27,765 nt of DNA, from contig JBJORA010000104.1 of the NCBI GenBank assembly GCA_046049675.1, forward strand, positions 1-27,765. Reading direction: 5' to 3'. The translations under genes and the position numbers were made by a program. Shown one piece after another: positions 1-7,457 of the stretch (positions are counted from its first letter, which is position 1; the number at the start of each line of letters is the position of its first letter). A model generated the notes under the pieces. That model had not been told where the DNA came from. It made no database searches and saw only the letters and a list, made by a program, of their open reading frames with translations. This DNA is from CAIXQW01 sp046049675 (lineage in GTDB: Bacteria > Bacteroidota > Bacteroidia > Chitinophagales > Chitinophagaceae).

Positions 1-1
1 A

Positions 2-1528
2 GTCATATACCTACTGTTGTGTTTTCACACATCCGCACAAGTGCATCTCTATGATAGCGCCTCTGCTATGCATGGTAAGCAATGGGTCATGGGCCTAAAC
101 AGTATAACACTTGATTTTAGAACTAATGAACTGCCTGTTGTTGATACATTGCGATACGGTCCCCCCACGCCAGGGTGCGTGATAATAGATGGTGGAAGTA
201 ATATTTGTGATAAGTATGGGAATATTGCACTTGTTTCAAATGGCTACTATATTTATGACAGAGCTGGCTACTCCCTTACAGGTATGTCACCTATTAATGT
301 ACCCCTGGGTACGAAGTACTTTTCTAATTACGGTGAAACAAATCAAATTAGTATCTGTTTGCCTCAAAGTGATTGGGATTTTTATGTTATTTGTACTGGT
401 GTTAGTGACAAAGCATACGAGCATGCTGAAGACTCAGGATTTTTGTACAAAGAATTCCCGGCGGATGTTATTAGCTACTGTGTGGTACATGTAGATAGTA
501 CAACAGGTAGTGCAACTCTTGTGGTTAGGGACAGCATAGTTTTGCAGGATAAGTGGTTAGCACGTGAACGTATGACTGCAGTTCGCCACGGCAATGGTCG
601 CGATTGGTGGTTGGTAAAGCCCCATCATACAAAGCAACAATTCTATACATTACTTGTTACAAGTGAGGGTATAACTGTGCATGACAGCATACAATACTCA
701 GACAATCCGGTGGACTTTCTTGGCAAACGAGGTCAATGCCAGTTTAGTAATAATGGAGCGCATTTTGCCATGGCCAAGGACTACGTTTATGCTGGTATAA
801 ATCCAGTTTATTTATATGATTTTGATAGATGCACTGGCGTTTTTTCCAATTACAGAAAGTTAAACGTGCCATTGAATGACACGCAAGATGCAGTTACTGG
901 CGTTTGCTTTAGCCCCGACAATAAACTACTGTATGCGAGTAGCTACGAACAGATATACCAAATACCTGCAAATGCTACAATAACGGATACCTTTTACAAA
1001 GTTGCTGGATACGATACGGTTGACTACTATGTGTGGTACAACACAATGGCAACCGCACCCAACGGCAAACTATATATCGGTAACTTTCACGTAGTGCGCA
1101 AAGAAATGAGCTATATAGATAAGCCAAATGAACGTGGCGCAGCATGTGCGTTTACGCCATTAGGGTTTAGGCAAAATATTACCAACTTGGCCATACCACC
1201 CAATATGCCGAATTACGCACTCGGCCGCTGGCTCAATAGCCCTTGCGACAGTTTATACAAGCCGCCACCACCACCTATTCCATTAGCATGGCAGGTTTAT
1301 CCAAACCCCACAACAGATATGTTGTACATCAATGTGCCTGATAGTAGCATTGCTCAACTTAATATTAGCATACACAATACAGCAGGGCAACGTGTGATGA
1401 TGCGCGATATTGCGGTCAGTAATACATACAAGGCAGAGATAAATATTGCGCACTTGGCTAAAGGTGTTTATTACTTGCGTGTGCAGCATGGTATAAAAAG
1501 GTTTACGACTAAAGTGGTGAAGCTTTAA
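2..1528 (+). CDS. Secreted T9SS-sorted protein, 5' end outside window
   Basis: This is the 3' part of a gene for a large secreted protein. The frame stays open to the left edge. The residues before the first TTG (position 17) read as a hydrophobic run ending in SAQ, which looks like the end of a signal peptide, so the true start lies upstream. The middle part contains stretches such as FSPDNKLLYASS, typical of beta-propeller-like segments in Bacteroidota surface proteins. The last ~80 residues form a type IX secretion C-terminal domain: the YPNPTTDMLYI entry motif after a proline-rich linker, then GQRV and KGVYYLRV, ending in KVVKL. That domain directs outer-membrane export and attachment. 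The ligand or substrate cannot be told from sequence. It converges on the E1 gene, with 93 bp between the stops. Confidence 0.85.
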   Translation, partial: VIYLLLCFHTSAQVHLYDSASAMHGKQWVMGLNSITLDFRTNELPVVDTLRYGPPTPGCVIIDGGSNICDKYGNIALVSNGYYIYDRAGYSLTGMSPINVPLGTKYFSNYGETNQISICLPQSDWDFYVICTGVSDKAYEHAEDSGFLYKEFPADVISYCVVHVDSTTGSATLVVRDSIVLQDKWLARERMTAVRHGNGRDWWLVKPHHTKQQFYTLLVTSEGITVHDSIQYSDNPVDFLGKRGQCQFSNNGAHFAMAKDYVYAGINPVYLYDFDRCTGVFSNYRKLNVPLNDTQDAVTGVCFSPDNKLLYASSYEQIYQIPANATITDTFYKVAGYDTVDYYVWYNTMATAPNGKLYIGNFHVVRKEMSYIDKPNERGAACAFTPLGFRQNITNLAIPPNMPNYALGRWLNSPCDSLYKPPPPPIPLAWQVYPNPTTDMLYINVPDSSIAQLNISIHNTAGQRVMMRDIAVSNTYKAEINIAHLAKGVYYLRVQHGIKRFTTKVVKL

Positions 1529-1621
1529 TTGCTCCCGACGACACTGCCTGCAGAAACCGAAAAATAGACGTTGCAAAACACGGTATTACCAGCTTACGCT
1601 GCACTATGCGTTTAGCACGTA

Positions 1622-3598
1622 TTAATACGCCATCAACTGCTCAACCACACTTTTAAGCCTACTATTGGCCATAAAGTTCTTTTCTAAGGTTACATCAAAT
1701 GGCACTGGCGTATCCAAGCTAGCACAACGCATAACTGGTGCATCTAAGTGCTTAAAGCAATGCTCGCCAATCCATGCACTTATTTCGCCACCTATGCCGC
1801 CAATAAGCGTGTCTTCGTGAAGAATTAATGCCTTACCTGTTTTTTGCACTGCAGCTGCAATCGCATCATAATCGAGCGGTGCTAAACTGCGCAAGTCTAA
1901 AATTTCTATACTATACTGAGGATGTGCTGTGCAAAATTGCTTAGCCCAATGCACACCCATGCCGTATGTAATAATGCTAATATCATTGCCACTTTGTACT
2001 GTATTGGCCTTGCCTATTTCTATGGTATAATAACCACCAGGTACTTGTCCGCTGATACTGCGATACAAGGCTTTGTGTTCAAAGAACATCACTGGATTAG
2101 GATCTTCAATAGCGCTACACAATAATCCCTTAGCATCATAAGCGCTGCTTGGATATACCACTTTTAATCCAGCCACTTTTGTAAACCAAGCTTCATTGCT
2201 TTGGCTATGAAAAGGTCCGGCGCCTACACCACCGCCAGTTGGCATGCGCACAACCACATCGGCGTTTTGTCCCCAACGATAGTGTATTTTGGCAAGGTTG
2301 TTTACAATTTGATTAAAGCCTACTGTTGCAAAATCTGCAAACTGCATTTCCATCATGGCTTTATGCCCCATAATGCTCAGACCAAGTGCCGAACCAACAA
2401 TTGCGCTTTCGCACAATGGCGTATTGCGCACACGGGCTTTGCCAAATTTCTCAACAAAACCTTCGGTAACTTTAAACGCACCACCGTACTCTGCAATATC
2501 TTGCCCCATCAATACAAGCTCAGGATAACGCTGCATGCATTCATCAAGGCCATCGCTAATGGCTTGAATCATTTTAATCTCCTGTGGCGCTTGGCTACTG
2601 CTTGTTGTTATACTTGTATGCGGCGCAAATACATCTGCTACTTCTTCGGCAGTATTGGCTACCATGGTAGCACTTGCAAAGCCTTCTGCTACACTTTGCT
2701 CAATATAATTTTTGTACTCTGCGCGTAAGGTCTCTACCTCGGCAGCACTCATTATTTTTTGCTCAAGTAAAAATTGCTCGTAATTAAGCACAGGATCTTT
2801 CTTAGCCCATTCGTCAAACAAATGCTGTGGCACATACTTAGTACCACTTGCTTCTTCGTGTCCGCGCATTCTAAACGTCATACACTCAAGCAGCACAGGC
2901 TTTTGTTCTTTAATACAATATTCTTTTAGCGATTGAATGGTATTATACACTTCAAGAATATTATTGCCATCAATAATTTCTGCACGCATACCATAGCCAA
3001 TGCCACGATCGGCTAATTGCTTGCACACAAATTGCTCTCTAATAGGTGTACTTAAACCATAACCATTATTTTCTATAATAAAAATAGTTGGCAGTCCCCA
3101 TACAGCAGCAACATTAAGTGCTTCATGAAAATCGCCTTCACTAGTACCGCCATCGCCACAAAATGAAATAGAGATTTTTTTATCGTCACGAAGTTTGTGT
3201 GCTAAGGCTATACCATCGGCAATTGCCATTTGCGGGCCTAAATGGCTTATCATACCGCAGATATGATGCTCGCGTGTGCCAAAGTGAAAACTGCGCTCGC
3301 GGCCCTTACTGTAACCATCTTTGCTACCTTGCCACTGCTTAAAAAGTTTGCTCAGCGGCATATCCCTGCTTGTAAAAACGCCAAGGTTACGGTGCAATGG
3401 CATAATCCATTCGTCTTTATCAAGCGCCATGGTAGCGCCAACAGCAATGGCTTCTTGACCTATGCCACTAAACCATTTACTAATTTTGCCTTGACGCAAT
3501 AGCACTAACATTTTCTCCTCAATCATACGAGGTAACAAAATGTGTTGATACAACGCTTTGGCTGTAGTTGCTGATATAGATCCCAGCTCAAACTTCAT
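1622..3598 (-). CDS. 2-oxoacid dehydrogenase E1, fused alpha and beta subunits
   Basis: Thiamine-diphosphate-dependent E1 component that decarboxylates a 2-oxoacid and passes the acyl group to an E2 lipoyl domain. Residues ~1-330 are the alpha subunit, with the ThDP/Mg motif starting GDGGTSEGDFHEAL (148-161) and ending in ENN (176-178). Residues ~341-658 are the beta subunit, including RNTPLCESAIVG and EMQFADF. The pattern fits the branched-chain (2-oxoisovalerate) or generic Bacteroidota E1 better than a classical pyruvate dehydrogenase, but substrate is not certain. The open frame extends nine codons further up, but the -7 element TACCTTTG lies inside that extension, so I use the ATG at 3598 (658 aa). 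No E2 or E3 gene is adjacent. Confidence 0.9.
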   Translation of the reverse strand: MKFELGSISATTAKALYQHILLPRMIEEKMLVLLRQGKISKWFSGIGQEAIAVGATMALDKDEWIMPLHRNLGVFTSRDMPLSKLFKQWQGSKDGYSKGRERSFHFGTREHHICGMISHLGPQMAIADGIALAHKLRDDKKISISFCGDGGTSEGDFHEALNVAAVWGLPTIFIIENNGYGLSTPIREQFVCKQLADRGIGYGMRAEIIDGNNILEVYNTIQSLKEYCIKEQKPVLLECMTFRMRGHEEASGTKYVPQHLFDEWAKKDPVLNYEQFLLEQKIMSAAEVETLRAEYKNYIEQSVAEGFASATMVANTAEEVADVFAPHTSITTSSSQAPQEIKMIQAISDGLDECMQRYPELVLMGQDIAEYGGAFKVTEGFVEKFGKARVRNTPLCESAIVGSALGLSIMGHKAMMEMQFADFATVGFNQIVNNLAKIHYRWGQNADVVVRMPTGGGVGAGPFHSQSNEAWFTKVAGLKVVYPSSAYDAKGLLCSAIEDPNPVMFFEHKALYRSISGQVPGGYYTIEIGKANTVQSGNDISIITYGMGVHWAKQFCTAHPQYSIEILDLRSLAPLDYDAIAAAVQKTGKALILHEDTLIGGIGGEISAWIGEHCFKHLDAPVMRCASLDTPVPFDVTLEKNFMANSRLKSVVEQLMAY

Positions 3599-3602
3599 GG
3601 CG

Positions 3603-3610
3603 CAAAGGTA
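3603..3610 (-). promoter_or_regulatory. Bacteroidota -7 element (TACCTTTG) of the E1 gene
   Basis: TACCTTTG on the minus strand matches the Bacteroidota -7 consensus TAnnTTTG exactly. Its last base is five nucleotides before the A of the ATG at 3598, so transcription should begin at or next to the start codon and give a leaderless or nearly leaderless mRNA. No convincing -33 TTTG was seen. Confidence 0.65.
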
Positions 3611-3618
3611 GCCCAGCC

Positions 3619-3635
3619 ACAGCATTTTTTGCTGT
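3619..3635. repeat. Inverted repeat upstream of the E1 promoter
   Basis: A perfect 6-bp inverted repeat, ACAGCA and TGCTGT, is separated by five T. It lies upstream of the E1 -7 element, about where the promoter spacer and -33 region would be, and 30 bp past the stop of the preceding small gene. It could be a repressor site for E1, or a weak hairpin ending the upstream transcript. Sequence alone does not decide. Confidence 0.35.
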
Positions 3636-3665
3636 AGTACAATGTGATGTATATGTGCCTAAATA

Positions 3666-3935
3666 TTAGCGCGTAATTACCTTCACCAATTGACTGTCTA
3701 TGCCGTTGACATACACGTGGTGCATGGTGTCTTCGTGGATTTGCACTCTAAATTCGCCATTGGCATCAGTTTGACCGCTGCCTTCATCGTTTACATCGGG
3801 TTCAATAATTACAATTTCTGCACCAGCAACGGGGCTGCCACCTTCGGTAACTTTACCAGTAATGGTGTGGCTGCGTACAATTGGAATGCCTTCTGGCGTG
3901 TGTTCTGTTGTGTGGATTGTTACGGTATATCCCAT
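3666..3935 (-). CDS. Small carboxypeptidase-regulatory-like domain protein
   Basis: An 89-residue protein made almost entirely of one carboxypeptidase-regulatory-like (transthyretin-like beta-sandwich) domain. The pattern is TGKVTEGGSPVAGAEIVI, then a short acidic loop, then TDANGEFRVQI, which is the usual CarboxypepD_reg signature. There is no signal peptide or membrane segment, which is unusual because this domain normally opens large TonB-dependent receptors or other surface proteins. It follows the DUF1684 gene by 36 bp on the same strand, so the two may be co-transcribed; a poor -7-like TACATTGC occurs in the gap. Its function as a stand-alone domain is unknown. Confidence 0.7.
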   Translation of the reverse strand: MGYTVTIHTTEHTPEGIPIVRSHTITGKVTEGGSPVAGAEIVIIEPDVNDEGSGQTDANGEFRVQIHEDTMHHVYVNGIDSQLVKVITR

Positions 3936-3971
3936 GGTTTTGTTGTTGTTATGGACGCAATGTAGTATAAA

Positions 3972-4598
3972 TTAGTGATTTTGGGTACTTGCCTTCCCGA
4001 ATAATTTTTCGCCCGCTGCAATAGCTATACGCAAGTTATTTTCTTTGGGCGGAATTGGGCAATTGTAGCCGCCTGCAAAAGCGCAGTAGGGATTATAAGC
4101 TTTGTTGAAGTCTATAATTACCGCTGCAGTCGAAAAGTCTTTTAAAGTAAAATCAAGATAGCGGCCACCACCATAGGTTGTCTTGTAATTGGTGTTATCA
4201 GTAAATGGTACAAACACATGGTCGCTATGTTCTGGGTCCTTCATTAAAGTAATACTACGGTAGGCAAATAAGCGTTGCGTTTTTTTGTTGATCTTAAATT
4301 CTAACTGCGCAAAAACAACATAGGTTTTTTCTTTGCCACTTACAGTCTTCATAATAATAGTATCAGTACCTGTTAGCAGCTTAATTTTTGCAGGCACCCG
4401 CATGGCAGTATTAGCTTCGTAAAAGCGTAAGTACGCCAAGTCTTCTTGCTTGAGAGGGCTGTGCTCATCACTAAGAAATTCTTCTTTGTATTTTTCGCGA
4501 TGCTTGGCTAGGCTATCGGCATAGGTTTGCGCCGTGCTAAAACTTTGCAAGGCAGCGATGAATATTGGCAAGCACAAAGCAATTTTTTTGATACACAT
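3972..4598 (-). CDS. DUF1684 family protein, exported
   Basis: A 208-residue protein with a signal peptide (hydrophobic run then AQ at about residue 24). It carries the hallmark strings of the DUF1684 family: FTDNTNYKTTYGGGRYLDF, IDFNKAYNPYCAFAGGYNCP and the P-x-EN motif followed by GEK near the C-terminus. The family is common in Bacteroidota and Actinobacteria; its biochemical role is not established, so none is assigned. The length is close to that of other family members. It is divergent from comEC across just 33 bp and may lead a two-gene unit with the 89-aa protein downstream. Confidence 0.85.
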   Translation of the reverse strand: MCIKKIALCLPIFIAALQSFSTAQTYADSLAKHREKYKEEFLSDEHSPLKQEDLAYLRFYEANTAMRVPAKIKLLTGTDTIIMKTVSGKEKTYVVFAQLEFKINKKTQRLFAYRSITLMKDPEHSDHVFVPFTDNTNYKTTYGGGRYLDFTLKDFSTAAVIIDFNKAYNPYCAFAGGYNCPIPPKENNLRIAIAAGEKLFGKASTQNH

Positions 4599-4601
4599 GT
4601 T

Positions 4602-4611
4602 GTAATATTAC
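4602..4611. promoter_or_regulatory. Palindromic -7-like element in a 33-bp divergent spacer
   Basis: GTAATATTAC is a perfect 10-nt palindrome inside the 33 bp between the DUF1684 and comEC start codons. Read on the minus strand, TAATATTA falls exactly where the -7 element would sit (five nt before the DUF1684 ATG). Because it is symmetric, the same bases could serve the plus strand, giving comEC a leader of ~17 nt. It is a poor match to TAnnTTTG, so the call is tentative. Confidence 0.3.
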
Positions 4612-4631
4612 GTGTCATTTTTTAATAAACC

Positions 4632-6683
4632 ATGTTGCAGCGCGTACCAATTTTAAGGTTGCTTGTGCCATTTGCTATTGGCATTGCTTGCGCTATTGCA
4701 TTGCCTTGGTATAAGACCATTGCCATTGCAAGCGCTATGGTTTGCGTGCTAGCGCTTTTGATTAGTTTATTAAAACAGTTAAGCACACATCATTGGCTGC
4801 GATATATAGCTGTTGCAAGTTTTGCTTTGGCAGCCGGCACTATGGTTGTAACGCTACAGCACAAAGTAAATAGCACAAAGCATTATAGCCGACACGTACA
4901 CGATACCTGTGCATATGAGTTAGAAATTTTGGAACCATTTGTAACAAAGACAAGTAGTTATAAAACAACTGCTCGTGTTCACCGTATTCTGCCTAGTCAA
5001 ACTGCTGTGCTTGGCGAAGTGTTGGCATATTTTACAAAGCATAGTTCAGCGCCACAGCTAAAGCCAGGTGAACGCGTGGTGATGCGTGCTCATTTTTTAC
5101 CAATCAAAAACAGCGGCAATCCAAACGAGTTTGATTATGCCGGATATTGCAATAGAAAAGGGATTAGCCATGCAGTATTTGCCGATACCACTAGCTATAC
5201 TAGGCTCATTGGTAAGCACAGTACTAGTTTGCGTGCAAGGTTTGCACAATGGCGTATGCATGTACTTGCGCAACTTGGCAAGTATATCAAAGAGCCTGCT
5301 TCTCTTGGTATAGCAGAAGCATTGCTAGTTGGCGACAAGAAAGATGTTGACAAGGAAACATGGGAGGCGTATAGCAAAGTTGGCGTAGTGCATATCATTG
5401 CCATTAGTGGTATGCATATTTCTGGCATCTACAATTTTCTCTTATTGCTGTTTGGAAAACTATTGCCTAAAAAATTTCAAAGGAAAAAAAGCATTGCCAT
5501 TATTGCAGCCATGCTTGGCATGTGGATTTTTGCTTTGCTTACTGGCTTGCCAGCTAGTATTATGCGTGCTTGTGTGATGTATACATTTATTGGTATTGGC
5601 GCATTATTAGGTCGTGGTAAAGACACATTTAATATGCTTTGCATTTCTGCATTGCTACTGCTAGCCTATGAGCCTTATTGGCTTATTGATCCTGGTTTTA
5701 TATTGAGCTACGCAGCCTTGCTTGGTATTTTACTTTTTGGACGAAGATGGAGTAGCATTACTGCTGATAAGCATTGGCTGTTACATTGGTTTTGGACAAT
5801 GATTGCAACAACAACAGCTGCACAAATCTTTACCTTGCCGTTTTGCATTTATTACTTTTCACAATTTCCGTTGCTATTTTTGTTGAGCAACCTAATCGCT
5901 ATTCCATTGAGCGGTGTGATACTCGCTCTAACTATAGCCATTGTGCTGTTTAGTCTTGTGCCAGTGATTGCAATATTTTTGGGAACGATTACAAGCTGGT
6001 TAATTGCGTTCCTTAATCACATTATCTTTTGGATGAGTGGCCTAAGCTTTTTTACTGCAAATAACTTATACTTAAATAATTTGCAATTATGCTTGCTTTT
6101 GTTTTCCATTACTTTGCTTTGCTACGGCGTACTTCGTATGCGAGGTACAGTTCTATTACTAAGTTTGTTTTGCGTGCTTGTGTTTAGCAGTTCTTTCGTT
6201 TGGCGCGGTGTTCAGCAGCATAAACAAAAACAGCTTGTGGTCTACAATATCAATAGGCAAACAGCTATTGATTTGATTGAAGGAAGAGAAATCTTCTCCG
6301 TAAGATCGGAAAGCGATGAGGCAAGTGACAAATATGCAATAGCACCATCGCGAAGACAATTAGGCGCTACTATAAAAAATACAAAAATTTTAGATAAGGG
6401 TATCCATATCTTGTCCTTCTCTGATAGGAAATTGTTGGTATGTGATAGCATTACCAATAGCAATCTTCCATCTGCTGATGCAGTTGGAAACATTGAGGTA
6501 ATTTTACTTTGCAACAATAGTAAGGTCGATATTGCTGCCTTGAAAGCCTATCGTTGCAAAGCTATTGTAGCAGACGCTAGCAATCCTTCATGGAAAATAG
6601 AAAAATGGAAAGCTGAAGCTAGTCAGCTATCAATACCATTTCATAGTACTGCTTTAGATGGCGCCTATGTTTTACCTTACTAA
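4632..6683 (+). CDS. comEC: ComEC/Rec2-family DNA uptake channel protein
   Basis: Polytopic inner-membrane protein (683 aa) of the ComEC/Rec2 family, which moves transforming single-stranded DNA across the cytoplasmic membrane. Two or more N-terminal helices precede a soluble DUF4131-type region containing NPNEFDYAGY (163-172). The Competence domain then starts near residue 225, with the family hallmark HIIAISGMHIS (254-264), LPASIMRACVMY and ILSYAALLGILLF, followed by many hydrophobic helices. The C-terminal ~150 residues are soluble but lack the HxHxDH motif of the metallo-beta-lactamase-like domain found in Bacillus ComEC; this short form is common in Bacteroidota. No other competence gene is nearby. 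Confidence 0.88.
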   Translation: MLQRVPILRLLVPFAIGIACAIALPWYKTIAIASAMVCVLALLISLLKQLSTHHWLRYIAVASFALAAGTMVVTLQHKVNSTKHYSRHVHDTCAYELEILEPFVTKTSSYKTTARVHRILPSQTAVLGEVLAYFTKHSSAPQLKPGERVVMRAHFLPIKNSGNPNEFDYAGYCNRKGISHAVFADTTSYTRLIGKHSTSLRARFAQWRMHVLAQLGKYIKEPASLGIAEALLVGDKKDVDKETWEAYSKVGVVHIIAISGMHISGIYNFLLLLFGKLLPKKFQRKKSIAIIAAMLGMWIFALLTGLPASIMRACVMYTFIGIGALLGRGKDTFNMLCISALLLLAYEPYWLIDPGFILSYAALLGILLFGRRWSSITADKHWLLHWFWTMIATTTAAQIFTLPFCIYYFSQFPLLFLLSNLIAIPLSGVILALTIAIVLFSLVPVIAIFLGTITSWLIAFLNHIIFWMSGLSFFTANNLYLNNLQLCLLLFSITLLCYGVLRMRGTVLLLSLFCVLVFSSSFVWRGVQQHKQKQLVVYNINRQTAIDLIEGREIFSVRSESDEASDKYAIAPSRRQLGATIKNTKILDKGIHILSFSDRKLLVCDSITNSNLPSADAVGNIEVILLCNNSKVDIAALKAYRCKAIVADASNPSWKIEKWKAEASQLSIPFHSTALDGAYVLPY

Positions 6684-6815
6684 GGGGCTGGTAATTTGGC
6701 ATAGTGTTGCGGACAAATGTTTGATATTGAAATAATATATGATGATCAGCAAAGCTGCACCATTTTCTAAAAGATATCGCGATAATGACGCTCCTTGTCT
6801 TTTGTTTGAACTAAC

Positions 6816-6884
6816 AGCTCGCACCTACGGAGCTAGATATAACATTTATACCTATTTCTACAAACATTACGGCTCCGCTCGAGC
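6816..6884. repeat. REP-like palindromic unit
   Basis: The unit begins with a hairpin (AGCTC at 6816-6820 and GAGCT at 6830-6834). CGGAGC at 6828-6833 can instead pair with GCTCCG at 6872-6877, and the unit ends in the palindrome GCTCGAGC (6877-6884). Between them lies TTTCTACAAACATTACGG. From memory, similar strings joining TTTCTACAAACAT to a GGAGC/GCTCC palindrome are widespread intergenic repeats in Bacteroidota. Only one copy is seen in this window. Confidence 0.5.
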
Positions 6885-7040
6885 TTACTTTAGGCACAAA
6901 TCAGTAATTTCAGTATTGCAATTGGCGGCACACAACAGCATGTTTAGGACGGCCTAGACCGACCTAGAAATATGGAGCAGAAAATCAGTTCGCAGCACTA
7001 GGAAGGGTTGGGCTTTGTGTCAGCAGGTGCAGCGCCCCAC

Positions 7041-7068
7041 ATGCGAAGCCACTGCTTGATGCGAAGCC
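7041..7068 (+). repeat. Tandem 10-bp direct repeat
   Basis: ATGCGAAGCC occurs at 7041-7050 and again at 7059-7068, with 8 bp between and a period of 18 bp. It lies in the GC-richer part of the gene-free stretch and gives a short repeated peptide (CEA) in one frame, interrupted by a TGA. It is probably part of a longer dispersed repeat that continues to the hairpins at 7128-7167. Confidence 0.45.
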
Positions 7069-7127
7069 TTGGCGCCTCAGCTGCGTGGCCTAGTGCGTGA
7101 GCTTGATTTTCGCGAACATATTTCTAA

Positions 7128-7167
7128 GTCTTGGCTTTTTGTTTCTTTTGTGCCAAGACAAAAGAAA
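7128..7167. repeat. Two mutually exclusive hairpins
   Basis: GTCTTGGC (7128-7135) pairs perfectly with GCCAAGAC (7152-7159). TTTCTTTTGT (7142-7151) pairs perfectly with ACAAAAGAAA (7158-7167) around a 6-nt loop. The two stems share 7158-7159 and one lies in the loop of the other, so they cannot both form fully. In one frame the stretch encodes SWLFVSFVPRQKK, a peptide that from memory recurs in short predicted ORFs laid over a common Bacteroidota repeat. Confidence 0.5.
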
Positions 7168-7366
7168 GGAAAACTCATGCGCACACGTACAAGACCCCTA
7201 ACACAAAACTTACCACCAAATGTCAGGTTGCAAACTAGAAACTAGTTGCTACTTGGTGTGGCTTAACTGATAATGATTAAATATTACTTTAAGTATTCAA
7301 TACAATTTGATAGTAGGGTGCTTATTTTATGCGCCTTTACCCACGCGCAAGCAATGCTTTGTGGAA

Positions 7367-7405
7367 AATTGCAGCCATATTTCAGCCTTGCTGCAATTAC
7401 CTTTG
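7367..7405 (+). promoter_or_regulatory. purH promoter with inverted repeat
   Basis: TACCTTTG at 7398-7405 matches the Bacteroidota -7 consensus and predicts a leader of roughly 48 nt before the purH ATG at 7458. Immediately upstream is a perfect 8-bp inverted repeat, AATTGCAG (7367-7374) and CTGCAATT (7391-7398), with a 16-bp spacer. It spans the -33 to -7 interval, the position expected for a dimeric repressor site. The 8-mer CTGCAATT also occurs in front of the purF promoter (10094-10101), but the string is common in this genome. Confidence 0.5.
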
Positions 7406-7457
7406 CGCTTCAATTTTAAGGCCTCTTATTGGCTTTTTTGACGCAATTTTTAAGCAT

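Larger units (their letters stand above)
6684..7366. other. Long gene-free stretch with repeat-like structures
   Basis: About 770 bp separate comEC from the purH start, the only gap over 300 bp in the window. The open frame at 6739-6957 is not convincing as a gene because its centre is a structured repeat. I see two repeat-like zones: a GGAGC/GCTCC unit at 6816-6884, and a GC-richer stretch from ~6960 to 7170 with a duplicated 10-mer and competing hairpins. Several frames across the second zone are open in pieces and broken by single stops, as in dispersed intergenic repeats that mimic proteins. The part from 7200 to 7330 is AT-rich with no feature I can name. Confidence 0.6.

Noticed and set aside
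1529..1621. Bidirectional terminator between the first two genes
   Set aside because: Only a broken ACGC/GCGT pairing with no T run; not convincing.
2201..2728. 175-residue frame antisense to the E1 gene
   Set aside because: Lies wholly inside a strongly supported gene on the other strand; composition is cysteine/histidine-rich as expected for a shadow frame.
6739..6957. 72-residue open frame starting ATGATG in the gene-free stretch
   Set aside because: Its centre is the REP-like palindromic unit, and the peptide composition (Tyr/Arg-rich) follows the repeat rather than any protein family.
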